DNA of 64,000 nt from Rhodobacter sp. (GTDB lineage: Bacteria > Pseudomonadota > Alphaproteobacteria > Rhodobacterales > Rhodobacteraceae). Each line of letters begins with the position of its first letter. Position 1 is the first letter of the stretch. Below the pieces are notes generated by a model that saw only the letters and a list, made by a program, of their open reading frames with translations, was not told the DNA's origin and ran no database searches. The stretch is from the NCBI GenBank assembly GCA_027484985.1, contig JAIXRW010000010.1, positions 1 through 64,000 of the forward strand, in the 5' to 3' direction. Shown in pieces: positions 28,169 to 34,737 of this stretch. The translations under genes were made by a program, and so were the position numbers.

Positions 28169-28903
28169 CTATAGGGTATGCATCACCAAGGCCACCTTAC
28201 CCACGATTCGCAGCGTGTAATTGTCTTGCCCCGTCACCACAACCGGAGGGTACAGGGGGTTGTCGCTGATCATGACATGACCGATCAGCCCCGTCTTGTC
28301 GCGCAGCTGCTGGACGCGCTTTACGAAGACATCATCGTCATAGATGCAGATGTAGATCCCCGGTACATCTGCCGTCATCCCGCGCAGATCGACCAGAACG
28401 GTGGCGCCGTCCGGTATGGTGGGCGCCATGCTGTCGCCGCGGACCCTGATCAAGGTCGACAGATCGGGCAGAAGGTCGGCCTTGCGCAACCAATCGTTCG
28501 AGAATGCGAGACCGTCTTTTTCCAATCCGTCAACAGCCGCGGCACCTTTTCCAGCGGAAACATGCCCGTCCAGCCGTGAAATCAGACTGAATTCCCGCCC
28601 GTCGATCTCGAAGTGACCTGCCAAGGGTTTTCCCGTCGGCGCAGGAGTGATTCGGCCGGCATTCGACGAAAAGCCCGGCTCATCCTCGAAAGTCTGAGGC
28701 TCGCGCCCCTCCAAAACCCACGCGGGATTGACCCTGAAATGTTCGCTGAGAGACGTCAGGAAATTGCGCGACGGATGGGATCGTCCACTCTCGATATCCC
28801 CGACAAAACCTTGGCTTACACCTAGCGCAGCAGCGAGGGCGCGCTGGCTCAGGCCACGCGACTTGCGCCACTCGATTAGACGTTGACCGTAAAAAACGTT
28901 CAC
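28169..28903 (-). CDS. CI/LexA-type repressor (XRE HTH + S24 autoprotease)
   Basis: A 244-residue phage-type repressor. The HTH spans about residues 8-62 (RLIEWRKSRGLSQRALAAAL...VSQGFVGDIESG). The C-terminal S24 domain has the Ala117-Gly118 cleavage site (VSAGKG), nucleophile Ser158 (RVRGDSMAPTIPDG) and general base Lys195 (VFVKRVQQL), so RecA-stimulated self-cleavage is expected. The start is GTG at 28903, and one operator-like site (28883-28903) overlaps it, implying autoregulation. It is divergent from the Cro-like frame. Confidence 0.9.
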   Translation of the reverse strand: MNVFYGQRLIEWRKSRGLSQRALAAALGVSQGFVGDIESGRSHPSRNFLTSLSEHFRVNPAWVLEGREPQTFEDEPGFSSNAGRITPAPTGKPLAGHFEIDGREFSLISRLDGHVSAGKGAAAVDGLEKDGLAFSNDWLRKADLLPDLSTLIRVRGDSMAPTIPDGATVLVDLRGMTADVPGIYICIYDDDVFVKRVQQLRDKTGLIGHVMISDNPLYPPVVVTGQDNYTLRIVGKVALVMHTL

Positions 28904-28973
28904 GCGCTCGCGCCACAGTTGACTTGAACGTATTTAGCGTTCAAAGATAAGCATGAACGCAACCTACGTTTAC
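28883..28973. promoter_or_regulatory. three-site operator array between repressor and Cro-like gene
   Basis: Three 21-bp sites share the plan TTGAACG-N7-CGTTCAA. The middle site (28924-28944) is perfect. The left site (28883-28903) is TTGACCG-N7-CGTTCAC and covers the repressor start codon. The right site (28953-28973) is ATGAACG-N7-CGTTTAC. Centres are 41 and 29 bp apart. This mirrors the three-operator layout of lambdoid switches. That the CI-type protein binds here is inference from position. Confidence 0.75.
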
Positions 28974-28999
28974 CCAAGTTTATCCTATCGGAGAACGGT

Positions 29000-29366
29000 A
29001 TGACAGCCTCCGCCCCCCCCGCCTCAGCCGGGCCTCATCTTTTACGAGACGTTTCTGGGTGCGTTGCGCGTCTTCGGGACGAACCTGAAGGAGTGGAGCG
29101 CCGCCAACGGCGTCGATCCGGTGAACGCGAAACAGGCGGCAACCGGTGGGTGGAACGGGCCGAAGGCGAAGGTGCTGCGGGCCAAGATGGTCGAGACCAT
29201 CGGGTATGAACTGTTCGCCACGCTCTACGCGCAACGGGTGGCTCGTGATCAGGCGGCCCTCCGCGAACGCCGCGCTTCTCGGTCACGCGATGGGCGAGCA
29301 AGTGTGGAGGGCCATTCCAGATCGGCGGGCCAGTTCTCGTCGAACCAGCTGATTACACGCTCGTAA
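29000..29366 (+). pseudogene. Cro-like regulator split by +1 frameshift in a C8 tract
   Basis: GGAG at 28990-28993 and ATG at 29000 start MTASAPP, but an 8-C run (29013-29020) puts the frame out. Removing one C restores a continuous frame: MTASAPPPQPGLIF then YETFLGALRVFGTNLKEW, SAANGVDPVNAKQAATGG, WNGPKAKVLRAKMVETIGY and on to 29366. The LKEWSAANG...NAKQAATGGWNGPKA pattern looks like a small phage DNA-binding protein. It could be a dead gene, a slippage-switched gene, or a sequence error. A TTG at 29064 could start a shorter product. Its 3' part overlaps the opposite-strand gene. Confidence 0.45.
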
Positions 29367-29509
29367 GTCCGCAGCGTGCAGCCGCCGCCATTGCGCAAAT
29401 GCCCGAAAAGACGGGCTTGCCCGGCAGCGCGTGCCGACACTGTGGCCTCCGCCCGCCGAACATGGGCGCAGTAAGCAGTCACAAGAATGAGGATGGTTTC
29501 GCTGGTCAT
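29249..29509 (-). CDS. small phage-type regulatory protein
   Basis: An 86-residue protein from ATG 29509: ILILVTAYCAHVRRAEATVS, ARAAGQARLFGHLRNGGGCT, LRTYERVISWFDENWPADLEWP. The SEATVS/AEATVS helix followed by FxxLRxGGxCTxRTYERVxxWFxxNWP is a pattern I associate with small phage or island regulators in alphaproteobacteria. It is divergent from the XRE gene at 29631, and repeated TTTACAC motifs lie between them. The C-terminal 20 residues are low-complexity Arg-rich and overlap the Cro-like frame. Confidence 0.6.
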   Translation of the reverse strand: MTSETILILVTAYCAHVRRAEATVSARAAGQARLFGHLRNGGGCTLRTYERVISWFDENWPADLEWPSTLARPSRDREARRSRRAA

Positions 29510-29526
29510 ACCCCACTTATGAGCAT

Positions 29527-29630
29527 TTTACACCGAAAAGGCAATATCAATTTACACTGAAACGGAAACAGACCCTGTCCAAAACGTTAACTTGTGCAGT
29601 CCTTGTTTTTCGGTGCAAATTTACACTTCA
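29527..29630. promoter_or_regulatory. TTTACAC repeat operator region
   Basis: Direct repeats TTTACACCGAAAA (29527-29539), TTTACACTGAAAC (29551-29563) and TTTACACTTCA (29620-29630), plus an inverted TTTTTCGGTGCAAA (29606-29619), occupy the 121-nt space between the divergent small regulator and the XRE gene. The first two repeats are 24 bp apart. The arrangement suggests an operator set for one of the two flanking regulators. Confidence 0.6.
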
Positions 29631-30320
29631 ATGAGGACCGAAGAGATATATGCGCTGCTTGAGGCGAGACGCCTCGAACTTGGGCTTTCACAGCTTCAGG
29701 TCGGCCAACTCGCATTCGGTCGCGCGGACAGTTCGGCCATACAGAATTTGAAGCGGGGTTCATCGCCCACATTCGAGCGTTTGGAGGCGATTGCTACAGC
29801 CCTCGGGCTGGAGCTCTACCTTGGTCCGAAGCGGGCACTATCGACCGGTTTCCACGAGCTGGGCAGCCCCGCCCACGATCTTGCCCAGGTGAACGCGCCA
29901 ACGGGCGAGGGGCTCTTGCCGTTGCGATGGCATCCACTGACGAAAAGACTTGGGCCTACTCCTTTCGCCTTTCACGGCGAATGGCTGGATACTGTCGGGA
30001 TCGATCCCGAGCGACTCGCGCTCGTCGATCCTGAGGTTGTCTACATCGACACCGAAGGTTGCCGAGATCTTCTGCTGATCGTGGATACCGAGGCACCAAG
30101 AAAACTGAACCCGCAAATTTGGGCTTTCATGGAGCGTGGCCATGTCGCGGTGGGGAGAATTCAGTTTGAGGGGGAGACCGTCCTGCTGCATCCTGAACGG
30201 CACGGTCAGGCGGTGCGAGTTCTTCGGGGCAACGCAAAGCAAGCGACCACCTTCCTCGGTCGCGTGGTCTGGCATTCCCGGATCGAGATTGGCTTGCCAT
30301 TGCCCGCCAAAGGCGGCTGA
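29631..30320 (+). CDS. XRE HTH regulator with degenerate S24 domain
   Basis: A 229-residue protein. The HTH lies at about residues 5-60 (EIYALLEARRLELGLSQLQVGQLAFG, then RADSSAIQNLKRGSSPTFERLEAIA). The linker PFAFHGEWLDTVGIDPERLALV is typical of phage S24 repressors. But where GDSMEPT should be, the chain reads VVYIDTEGCRDLLLIVD, and the Lys of the dyad is replaced (HVAVGRIQ). It should therefore not self-cleave. ATG 29631 follows the TTTACAC repeats directly, consistent with autoregulation. Confidence 0.75.
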   Translation: MRTEEIYALLEARRLELGLSQLQVGQLAFGRADSSAIQNLKRGSSPTFERLEAIATALGLELYLGPKRALSTGFHELGSPAHDLAQVNAPTGEGLLPLRWHPLTKRLGPTPFAFHGEWLDTVGIDPERLALVDPEVVYIDTEGCRDLLLIVDTEAPRKLNPQIWAFMERGHVAVGRIQFEGETVLLHPERHGQAVRVLRGNAKQATTFLGRVVWHSRIEIGLPLPAKGG

Positions 30321-30345
30321 CGCCGCGCCTGGCGGGCATCATCCG

Positions 30346-30639
30346 TCAGCTGCGCACGGCACCTAGACGCTTGAGATCGGCATCGATCTCGGCGGCGGTT
30401 CGGACCGGCCCTTTGAAGACCGCGCTGTCGTCAGATGGGTGCTCCGAAGGTTTTGCGATCGGCATCCTGTCCCTGATCTCGCTTAGGACCTGAAGCACCT
30501 TATCTGCCGCAAGGAACAACGTTCCGGCCGCGATAAGCGAAATTGCCGCCCCCAAAAACACCCATCCATAGGACAGCATGGCTAGGGCGATAACGCCCAG
30601 CCCATAAGCCCCGTAGCCCGTAACTCGTAACATCAGCAT
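30346..30639 (-). CDS. small membrane protein, 97 residues
   Basis: Two hydrophobic helices (YGAYGLGVIALAMLSYGWVFLG and AAISLIAAGTLFLAADKVLQVL) are followed by a soluble charged tail that ends TAAEIDADLKRLGAVRS. A GGAGG Shine-Dalgarno stands 6 nt before ATG 30639. The family is not recognised. The two-helix plan is shared by holin-like and by accessory membrane proteins, but nothing decides between them. It converges on the XRE gene inside the island. Confidence 0.6.
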   Translation of the reverse strand: MLMLRVTGYGAYGLGVIALAMLSYGWVFLGAAISLIAAGTLFLAADKVLQVLSEIRDRMPIAKPSEHPSDDSAVFKGPVRTAAEIDADLKRLGAVRS

Positions 30640-30704
30640 CCGCTACCTCCGATTCTGCCGCGAACAGGATACACCCGCAGATTGCGCAAATCGCGCCCAA
30701 ACGG

Positions 30705-30825
30705 CTTGCATGTTCGCCGCCGTCGAGACTTGCCGGATCAGAGGTCTAAGATACTGAAATCGTGCGGTTTCAGGCGAACATGCAACTGGTCTGCGAAGTT
30801 TACGCGCGATTTGCATGTTCGCCGC
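30705..30825. repeat. three copies of TTGCATGTTCGCC inside the island
   Basis: CTTGCATGTTCGCCGC at 30705-30720 (plus), its inverse GGCGAACATGCAA at 30773-30785, and TTGCATGTTCGCCGC at 30811-30825 (plus). A CTGAAA...TTTCAG hairpin (30754-30773) sits between the first two. They lie in a 229-nt gene-free stretch between the small membrane protein and the right inverted repeat. Confidence 0.65.
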
Positions 30826-30868
30826 GGCCACCAGCATCGTTTTTGCTGGCGTCGCGCGGTCCATATCC

Positions 30869-31097
30869 CGTTAAAACGCCTTGTTTCATTGGCCTTAAAC
30901 GCCGCTTCCAATGGTTGTGGCATCGAGCCTGCGGGAAGACCTGCAGCCCTGTTTTATCGCGTCAGTGCAACTTTCACCCTCGTCCGTTCATGTTCCGCCA
31001 CATTCCGCGCAACCCACTGATTTGCCGCCCGTTTTCAGACAATCCCAGACGATCCCGCTTATTCCCGCGTCACTGCAGATATGTCTGTCAACGCACA
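30869..31097 (+). repeat. 229-nt terminal inverted repeat of regulatory island, right copy
   Basis: Inverted partner of 27415-27643. The outer end reads CTGTCAACGCACA. The last ~110 nt (from about 30987 outward) have only one mismatch to the left copy, while the inner half has most of the changes. No target-site duplication is obvious beside the two outer ends. The remaining gap up to 31277 holds no gene. Confidence 0.85.
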
Positions 31098-31277
31098 ATG
31101 ACAGCGAGCCACAGGGGTAAAAACTGTCCACAGAAGATTGGCGCAGAAAGTGCTTTACAGGCTTTCCCAACGCAGTCACCATATCTAGTATGAGTTCAGC
31201 CCTGCAAACGCTGAAACTTGCGGGGCACACAGCCGATTGCGTTACCTGCGCGGTGGGCATCATGATGGGGCCGGGAT

Positions 31278-31781
31278 ATGTCGCTTTCCGAAGATTACTT
31301 CCTTTCTGACGACCTGCACCCGATCGACATCGTCGAAACCTTGGCCGAGCATCATGAATGGGAATTTGACCGCGTCACCGATGACCAGATTGCCATGTCG
31401 GTCGAAGGGCAGTGGCGGACCTATTCGCTGACCCTTGCATGGTCGCGCCAGGACGAGATGCTGCGGCTGATCTGCACCTTTGAGATGGAGCCGCCCGCCG
31501 CGCGGATGGGGGCGGTGTACGAGGTGCTCAATCGCGCCAATGACATGGTCTGGACCGGCGCCTTCACCTATTGGGAAGAGCAGAAGCTGATGGTGTGGCG
31601 CTATGGGCTGCCGCTGTCGGGTATGCAGGGGGCGAACCCTGACCAGATTGACCAGATGATCGCCAGCGCGGTGCTGGCGGCCGAGCGGTTCTATCCGGCG
31701 TTCCAGCTGGTGGCCTGGGCCGACCAGTCGCCCGCCGAGGCGATGAAGGTCGCCATTGCCGAGGCTTACGGGCGGGCCTAG
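31278..31781 (+). CDS. YbjN domain-containing protein
   Basis: A 167-residue protein of the YbjN family (type III secretion chaperone-like fold). The segments HHEWEFDRVTDDQIAMSVEG, LRLICTFEMEPPAARMGAVYEVLNRAND and GAFTYWEEQKLMVWRYGLPL (seen in parts) are the alphaproteobacterial form. The molecular role is unknown. It is 26 nt upstream of proC on the same strand, a common pairing. Confidence 0.88.
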   Translation: MSLSEDYFLSDDLHPIDIVETLAEHHEWEFDRVTDDQIAMSVEGQWRTYSLTLAWSRQDEMLRLICTFEMEPPAARMGAVYEVLNRANDMVWTGAFTYWEEQKLMVWRYGLPLSGMQGANPDQIDQMIASAVLAAERFYPAFQLVAWADQSPAEAMKVAIAEAYGRA

Positions 31782-31807
31782 TCTTTGCCCCCGAAACGAG
31801 GGGGCGG

Positions 31808-32620
31808 ATGATGCTGGAACAGGTGGCCCGTGACGGGCTGGTGCTTTTGGGCTGCGGCAAGATGGGAACGGCGCTGCTGACCGGGTGGTTGGCGGCGGGG
31901 GTTCCGGCGCGGTCGGTCTGGGTGATCGAACCCGATCCGTCCGACTGGCTTTCTGCATCGGGTGTGCATCTGAACAAGGGGGTTCCGCCCGCGCCTGCCG
32001 TGGCGCTGCTGGCGGTGAAGCCGCAGATGATGGGCGCGGCACTGCCCGCGCTGGCGGCGCTGGGGAACGGTGATACGCTGTTCGTTTCCATCGCGGCGGG
32101 CACGACGATCGCGGCTTTTGAAGCGGCTTTGGGTGACAGGACGCCCATTGTGCGGACGATGCCCAATACGCCCGCCATGGTGAACCGCGGGATCACCGCG
32201 CTGTGCCGCAATGCCCATGTGACCGATGCGGGTATGGAACTGGCCGTGGCGCTGATGGCGGCGGTGGGCGAGACGGTGATCCTGGACGGCGAACACCAGA
32301 TTGATGCGGTGACTGCCGTTTCGGGGTCGGGGCCGGCCTATGTGTTCCACCTGATCGAGGCGATGGCGGCGGCGGGTGTGGCCGAGGGCCTGTCGGCCGA
32401 TGTGGCGATGAAGCTGGCGCGGGCGACCGTTTGCGGGGCGGGGGAACTGGCCTTGCGCTCGGAGGAGGCTGCGGCGCAGTTGCGGGTGAACGTCACCTCG
32501 CCCGGTGGGACCACGGCGGCGGCTTTGGCGGTGCTGATGGACGCAGGCACGGGGCTGCCGCCCCTGATGCGGCGGGCGGTGAAGGCGGCGGCGGATCGCG
32601 GGCGGGAGCTGGGGAAGTGA
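31808..32620 (+). CDS. proC: pyrroline-5-carboxylate reductase
   Basis: A 270-residue NADPH enzyme making proline from pyrroline-5-carboxylate. The Rossmann motif is VLLGCGKMGTALLTGW, RTMPNTPAMVNRG is conserved, and the C-terminal signature is AVSGSGPAYVFHLIEAM with NVTSPGGTTAAAL. Two adjacent ATGs (31808 and 31811) are possible. It overlaps the next gene as GTGA. Confidence 0.95.
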   Translation: MMLEQVARDGLVLLGCGKMGTALLTGWLAAGVPARSVWVIEPDPSDWLSASGVHLNKGVPPAPAVALLAVKPQMMGAALPALAALGNGDTLFVSIAAGTTIAAFEAALGDRTPIVRTMPNTPAMVNRGITALCRNAHVTDAGMELAVALMAAVGETVILDGEHQIDAVTAVSGSGPAYVFHLIEAMAAAGVAEGLSADVAMKLARATVCGAGELALRSEEAAAQLRVNVTSPGGTTAAALAVLMDAGTGLPPLMRRAVKAAADRGRELGK

Positions 32621-32952
32621 CGATTACTTACGACGATTTCCAGAAGGTCGATATCCGCGTGGGGGTGATCACCCGCGCCGAACCCTTTCCCGAGGCGAGG
32701 AAGCCCGCCATCAAGCTGTGGGTCGATTTCGGCGGCGAGATCGGGGTGAAGCGGTCGAGCGCGCAGATCACCAAGCATTATGCGCCCGAGGGGCTGGTGG
32801 GGCGGCAGGTGCTGGCGGTGGTGAATTTTCCGCCGCGCCAGATCGGCCCCGTGATGTCGGAAGTGCTGGTGCTGGGCGTGCCCGATGCGGCGGGCGAGGT
32901 GGTGCTGATCGGACCCGGGCATGACGTGCCCTTGGGCGGGAGGATGTTCTGA
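32617..32952 (+). CDS. csaA: CsaA-like tRNA-binding protein
   Basis: A 111-residue OB-fold protein: YDDFQKVDIRVGVITRAEPFPEARKPA at the N-terminus and SEVLVLGVPDAAGEVVLIGPG near the end match the CsaA/EMAP-II tRNA-binding domain. CsaA proteins show chaperone-like and tRNA-binding activity. The start is GTG 32617 overlapping the proC stop. The next gene follows with a TGATG overlap, so proC, csaA and the dehydrogenase form one transcript. Confidence 0.9.
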   Translation: MTITYDDFQKVDIRVGVITRAEPFPEARKPAIKLWVDFGGEIGVKRSSAQITKHYAPEGLVGRQVLAVVNFPPRQIGPVMSEVLVLGVPDAAGEVVLIGPGHDVPLGGRMF

Positions 32953-33899
32953 TGCGGTTGCTGATTACGCGGCCCATGCCGGAAAAGGTGTTGGCGGCGG
33001 CGCGGGCGCGGTTCGATGTGGTGTTGCGCGCGGATCATGCGGTGCTGTCGGATGCCGAATTGCGGGCGGCGCTGCGCGATTTCGATGTGGTGATGCCGAC
33101 CTTGGGCGACCGCTTTCAGGCCGAGGTCTTTGCCGATGTGCCGCAGCCCCGGGCGCGGCTGCTGGCGAATTTCGGGGTGGGGTATAACCATATCGACGTT
33201 GCGGCGGCACGGGCGGCGGGGGTGGCGGTGACGAACACGCCGGGGGCGGTGACCGATGCCACGGCCGATATCGCCATGGCGCTGATCCTGATGACGGCGC
33301 GGCGCTTGGGCGAGGGCGAGCGGATGGTTCGGGCGGGGCGCTGGGGCGGCTGGGGGCCGACGCAGATGCTGGGCGCCCATGTGACCGGCAAGACCGTGGG
33401 CATCATCGGGATGGGGCGGATCGGCAAGGCGATTGCGCGGCGCTGCCATTACGGGTTCGGCATGGAGGTGGTGTTTCATAATCGCTCGACCGTGGCCGAT
33501 GCGGGGGTTCCGGCACGGCAGGTGCCGATGGAGGCGGCGATGGGGGCCGATTTCGTGGTGGTGGCCGTGCCGGGCGGGGCTGCGACGCACCACCTGATCG
33601 GGGCAGAGGCCTTTGCCGCGATGAAGCGGACGGGGATTTTCATCAATATCGCGCGTGGCGATGTGGTGGACGAGGCGGCGCTGGTCGCAGCACTGGCCGA
33701 GGGGCGGATCGCGGGGGCGGGGCTGGATGTGTACGAGTTCGAGCCGAAGGTTCCGGCAGCACTGATGGCGATGGAGAATGTGACGCTGCTGCCGCATCTG
33801 GGCACGGCGTGCCTTGAGGTGCGCGAGAATATGGGGCTGATGGCGGTGGATAATCTGGTGGCGCATCTTGAGGGGCGCGATCTGCCCAACAGGGTGTAG
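32952..33899 (+). CDS. D-2-hydroxyacid dehydrogenase (glyoxylate/hydroxypyruvate reductase type)
   Basis: A 315-residue NAD(P)-dependent enzyme. The N-terminal NFGVGYNHIDVAAARAAGVAVTNTPG, nucleotide motif GKTVGIIGMGRIGKAIARR, FINIARGDVVDE (substrate Arg) and LPHLGTACLEVREN (catalytic His) are classical. It resembles D-glycerate dehydrogenases/glyoxylate reductases, but the substrate is not certain. Length is normal. Confidence 0.92.
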   Translation: MRLLITRPMPEKVLAAARARFDVVLRADHAVLSDAELRAALRDFDVVMPTLGDRFQAEVFADVPQPRARLLANFGVGYNHIDVAAARAAGVAVTNTPGAVTDATADIAMALILMTARRLGEGERMVRAGRWGGWGPTQMLGAHVTGKTVGIIGMGRIGKAIARRCHYGFGMEVVFHNRSTVADAGVPARQVPMEAAMGADFVVVAVPGGAATHHLIGAEAFAAMKRTGIFINIARGDVVDEAALVAALAEGRIAGAGLDVYEFEPKVPAALMAMENVTLLPHLGTACLEVRENMGLMAVDNLVAHLEGRDLPNRV

Positions 33900-33914
33900 C
33901 GTGGGGGTGGGGGC

Positions 33915-33960
33915 CAAAATTCTTGCAAGAATTTTGCCAAGAATTTTGGAAAATTCTTGG
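33915..33960. repeat. abutting AT-rich double hairpin, copy D
   Basis: Two perfect hairpins sit end to end: 33915-33936 (CAAAATTCTT-GC-AAGAATTTTG) and 33937-33960 (CCAAGAATTTT-GG-AAAATTCTTGG). They are 15 nt after the dehydrogenase stop. The layout equals that at 19149-19195, with different but self-complementary arms. Confidence 0.8.
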
Positions 33961-33995
33961 GTCCCGGGGCTGGCGTTCAGGACGGGGCGGTTGGC

Positions 33996-34655
33996 GTGAT
34001 CTGGTCGCCCTCGCGCCGTTATCTGTTCATCCATATCCCCAAGACGGGGGGCACGGCGCTGGCGCTGGCCCTGGAGGCGCGGGTGCGGGCCGATGATGTG
34101 CTGGCAGGCGATACGCCCAAGGCGCTGAAGCGGCGGGGGCGGTTGAAGGCGCAGCACACGGCGGGGCGGCTGTGGAAACATTCCACGCTGGCCGATCTGG
34201 CGGGGCTGGTGCCGGATGACCTGTCGGATATCTTTGTGCTGACGCTGGTCAGGAACCCTTGGGATCGGATGGTCAGCTATTACCACTGGCTGCGGGGGCA
34301 GAATTTCGCGCACCCTGCCGTGGGGCTGGCCAAGGCGCAGGATTTCAGCGGGTTCCTGAACCATCCGCATACGCGGACGAGCATTTCGCTTTGGCCCTAT
34401 GGCGCTTACTTGCGCGATGCGGGCGGGGTGGAGCGCAGTTCGCTTTACGCGCGGCTGGAGCGGTTGGGCGAGGAACTGGCGCCGTTCGAGGCGCATCTGG
34501 GGTTCCGGCTGGGGCCGGTGGCGCGGGCGAATGCGTCGGAGCGGGCGGCGGATTGGCGGGGGTTCTATTCCGATGCCGATGCCGCGCTGGTGGGGGAATT
34601 GTGCGCGGGGGATATTGCGCGGTTCGGCTATTCCTTCGACGGGTTGGCGGGTTGA
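33996..34655 (+). CDS. sulfotransferase family protein
   Basis: A 219-residue type 2 sulfotransferase. The 5'-PSB (PAPS) loop is RYLFIHIPKTGGTALALALEA near residue 10 and the 3'-PB region is VLTLVRNPWDRMVSYYHWLRG, both diagnostic. I chose GTG 33996 (VIWSPSRRYLF) because the longer frame to 33957 begins inside the double hairpin. The acceptor (cell-surface glycan or lipid) is unknown. PAPS would come from the sat-cysC product. Confidence 0.85.
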   Translation: MIWSPSRRYLFIHIPKTGGTALALALEARVRADDVLAGDTPKALKRRGRLKAQHTAGRLWKHSTLADLAGLVPDDLSDIFVLTLVRNPWDRMVSYYHWLRGQNFAHPAVGLAKAQDFSGFLNHPHTRTSISLWPYGAYLRDAGGVERSSLYARLERLGEELAPFEAHLGFRLGPVARANASERAADWRGFYSDADAALVGELCAGDIARFGYSFDGLAG

Positions 34656-34701
34656 ACCGTGGCAAGGGGGGCTGTCTGCCCCCCTTCGGCGCGTGCCGCG
34701 C

Positions 34702-34735
34702 CACCCCCCGAGAGTATTTGGGCAAAGGTGAAAGG
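34702..34735 (+). repeat. GAGTATTTGGGCAAAGGTG-type intergenic repeat
   Basis: CACCCCCCGA then GAGTATTTGGGCAAAGGTG then AAAGGGA. It lies between the convergent sulfotransferase and fadJ-like genes, after a GGGGGGCTGTCTGCCCCCC hairpin. Confidence 0.7.
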
Positions 34736-34737
34736 GA

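Noticed and set aside
27415..31097. Reading the island as a complete prophage or a composite transposon
   Set aside because: No integrase, transposase, terminase or structural gene is present, and no target-site duplication was found at the outer ends. Only the switch-like regulators support a phage origin.
31125..31140. DnaA-box-like TGTCCACA near the right end of the island
   Set aside because: It is a single imperfect match with no cluster of boxes or AT-rich unwinding region, so it does not support an origin.
30682..31193. Several plus frames crossing the right inverted repeat
   Set aside because: They run through the repeat and the TTGCATGTTCGCC motifs, differ between the two repeat copies, and lack starts with ribosome sites.
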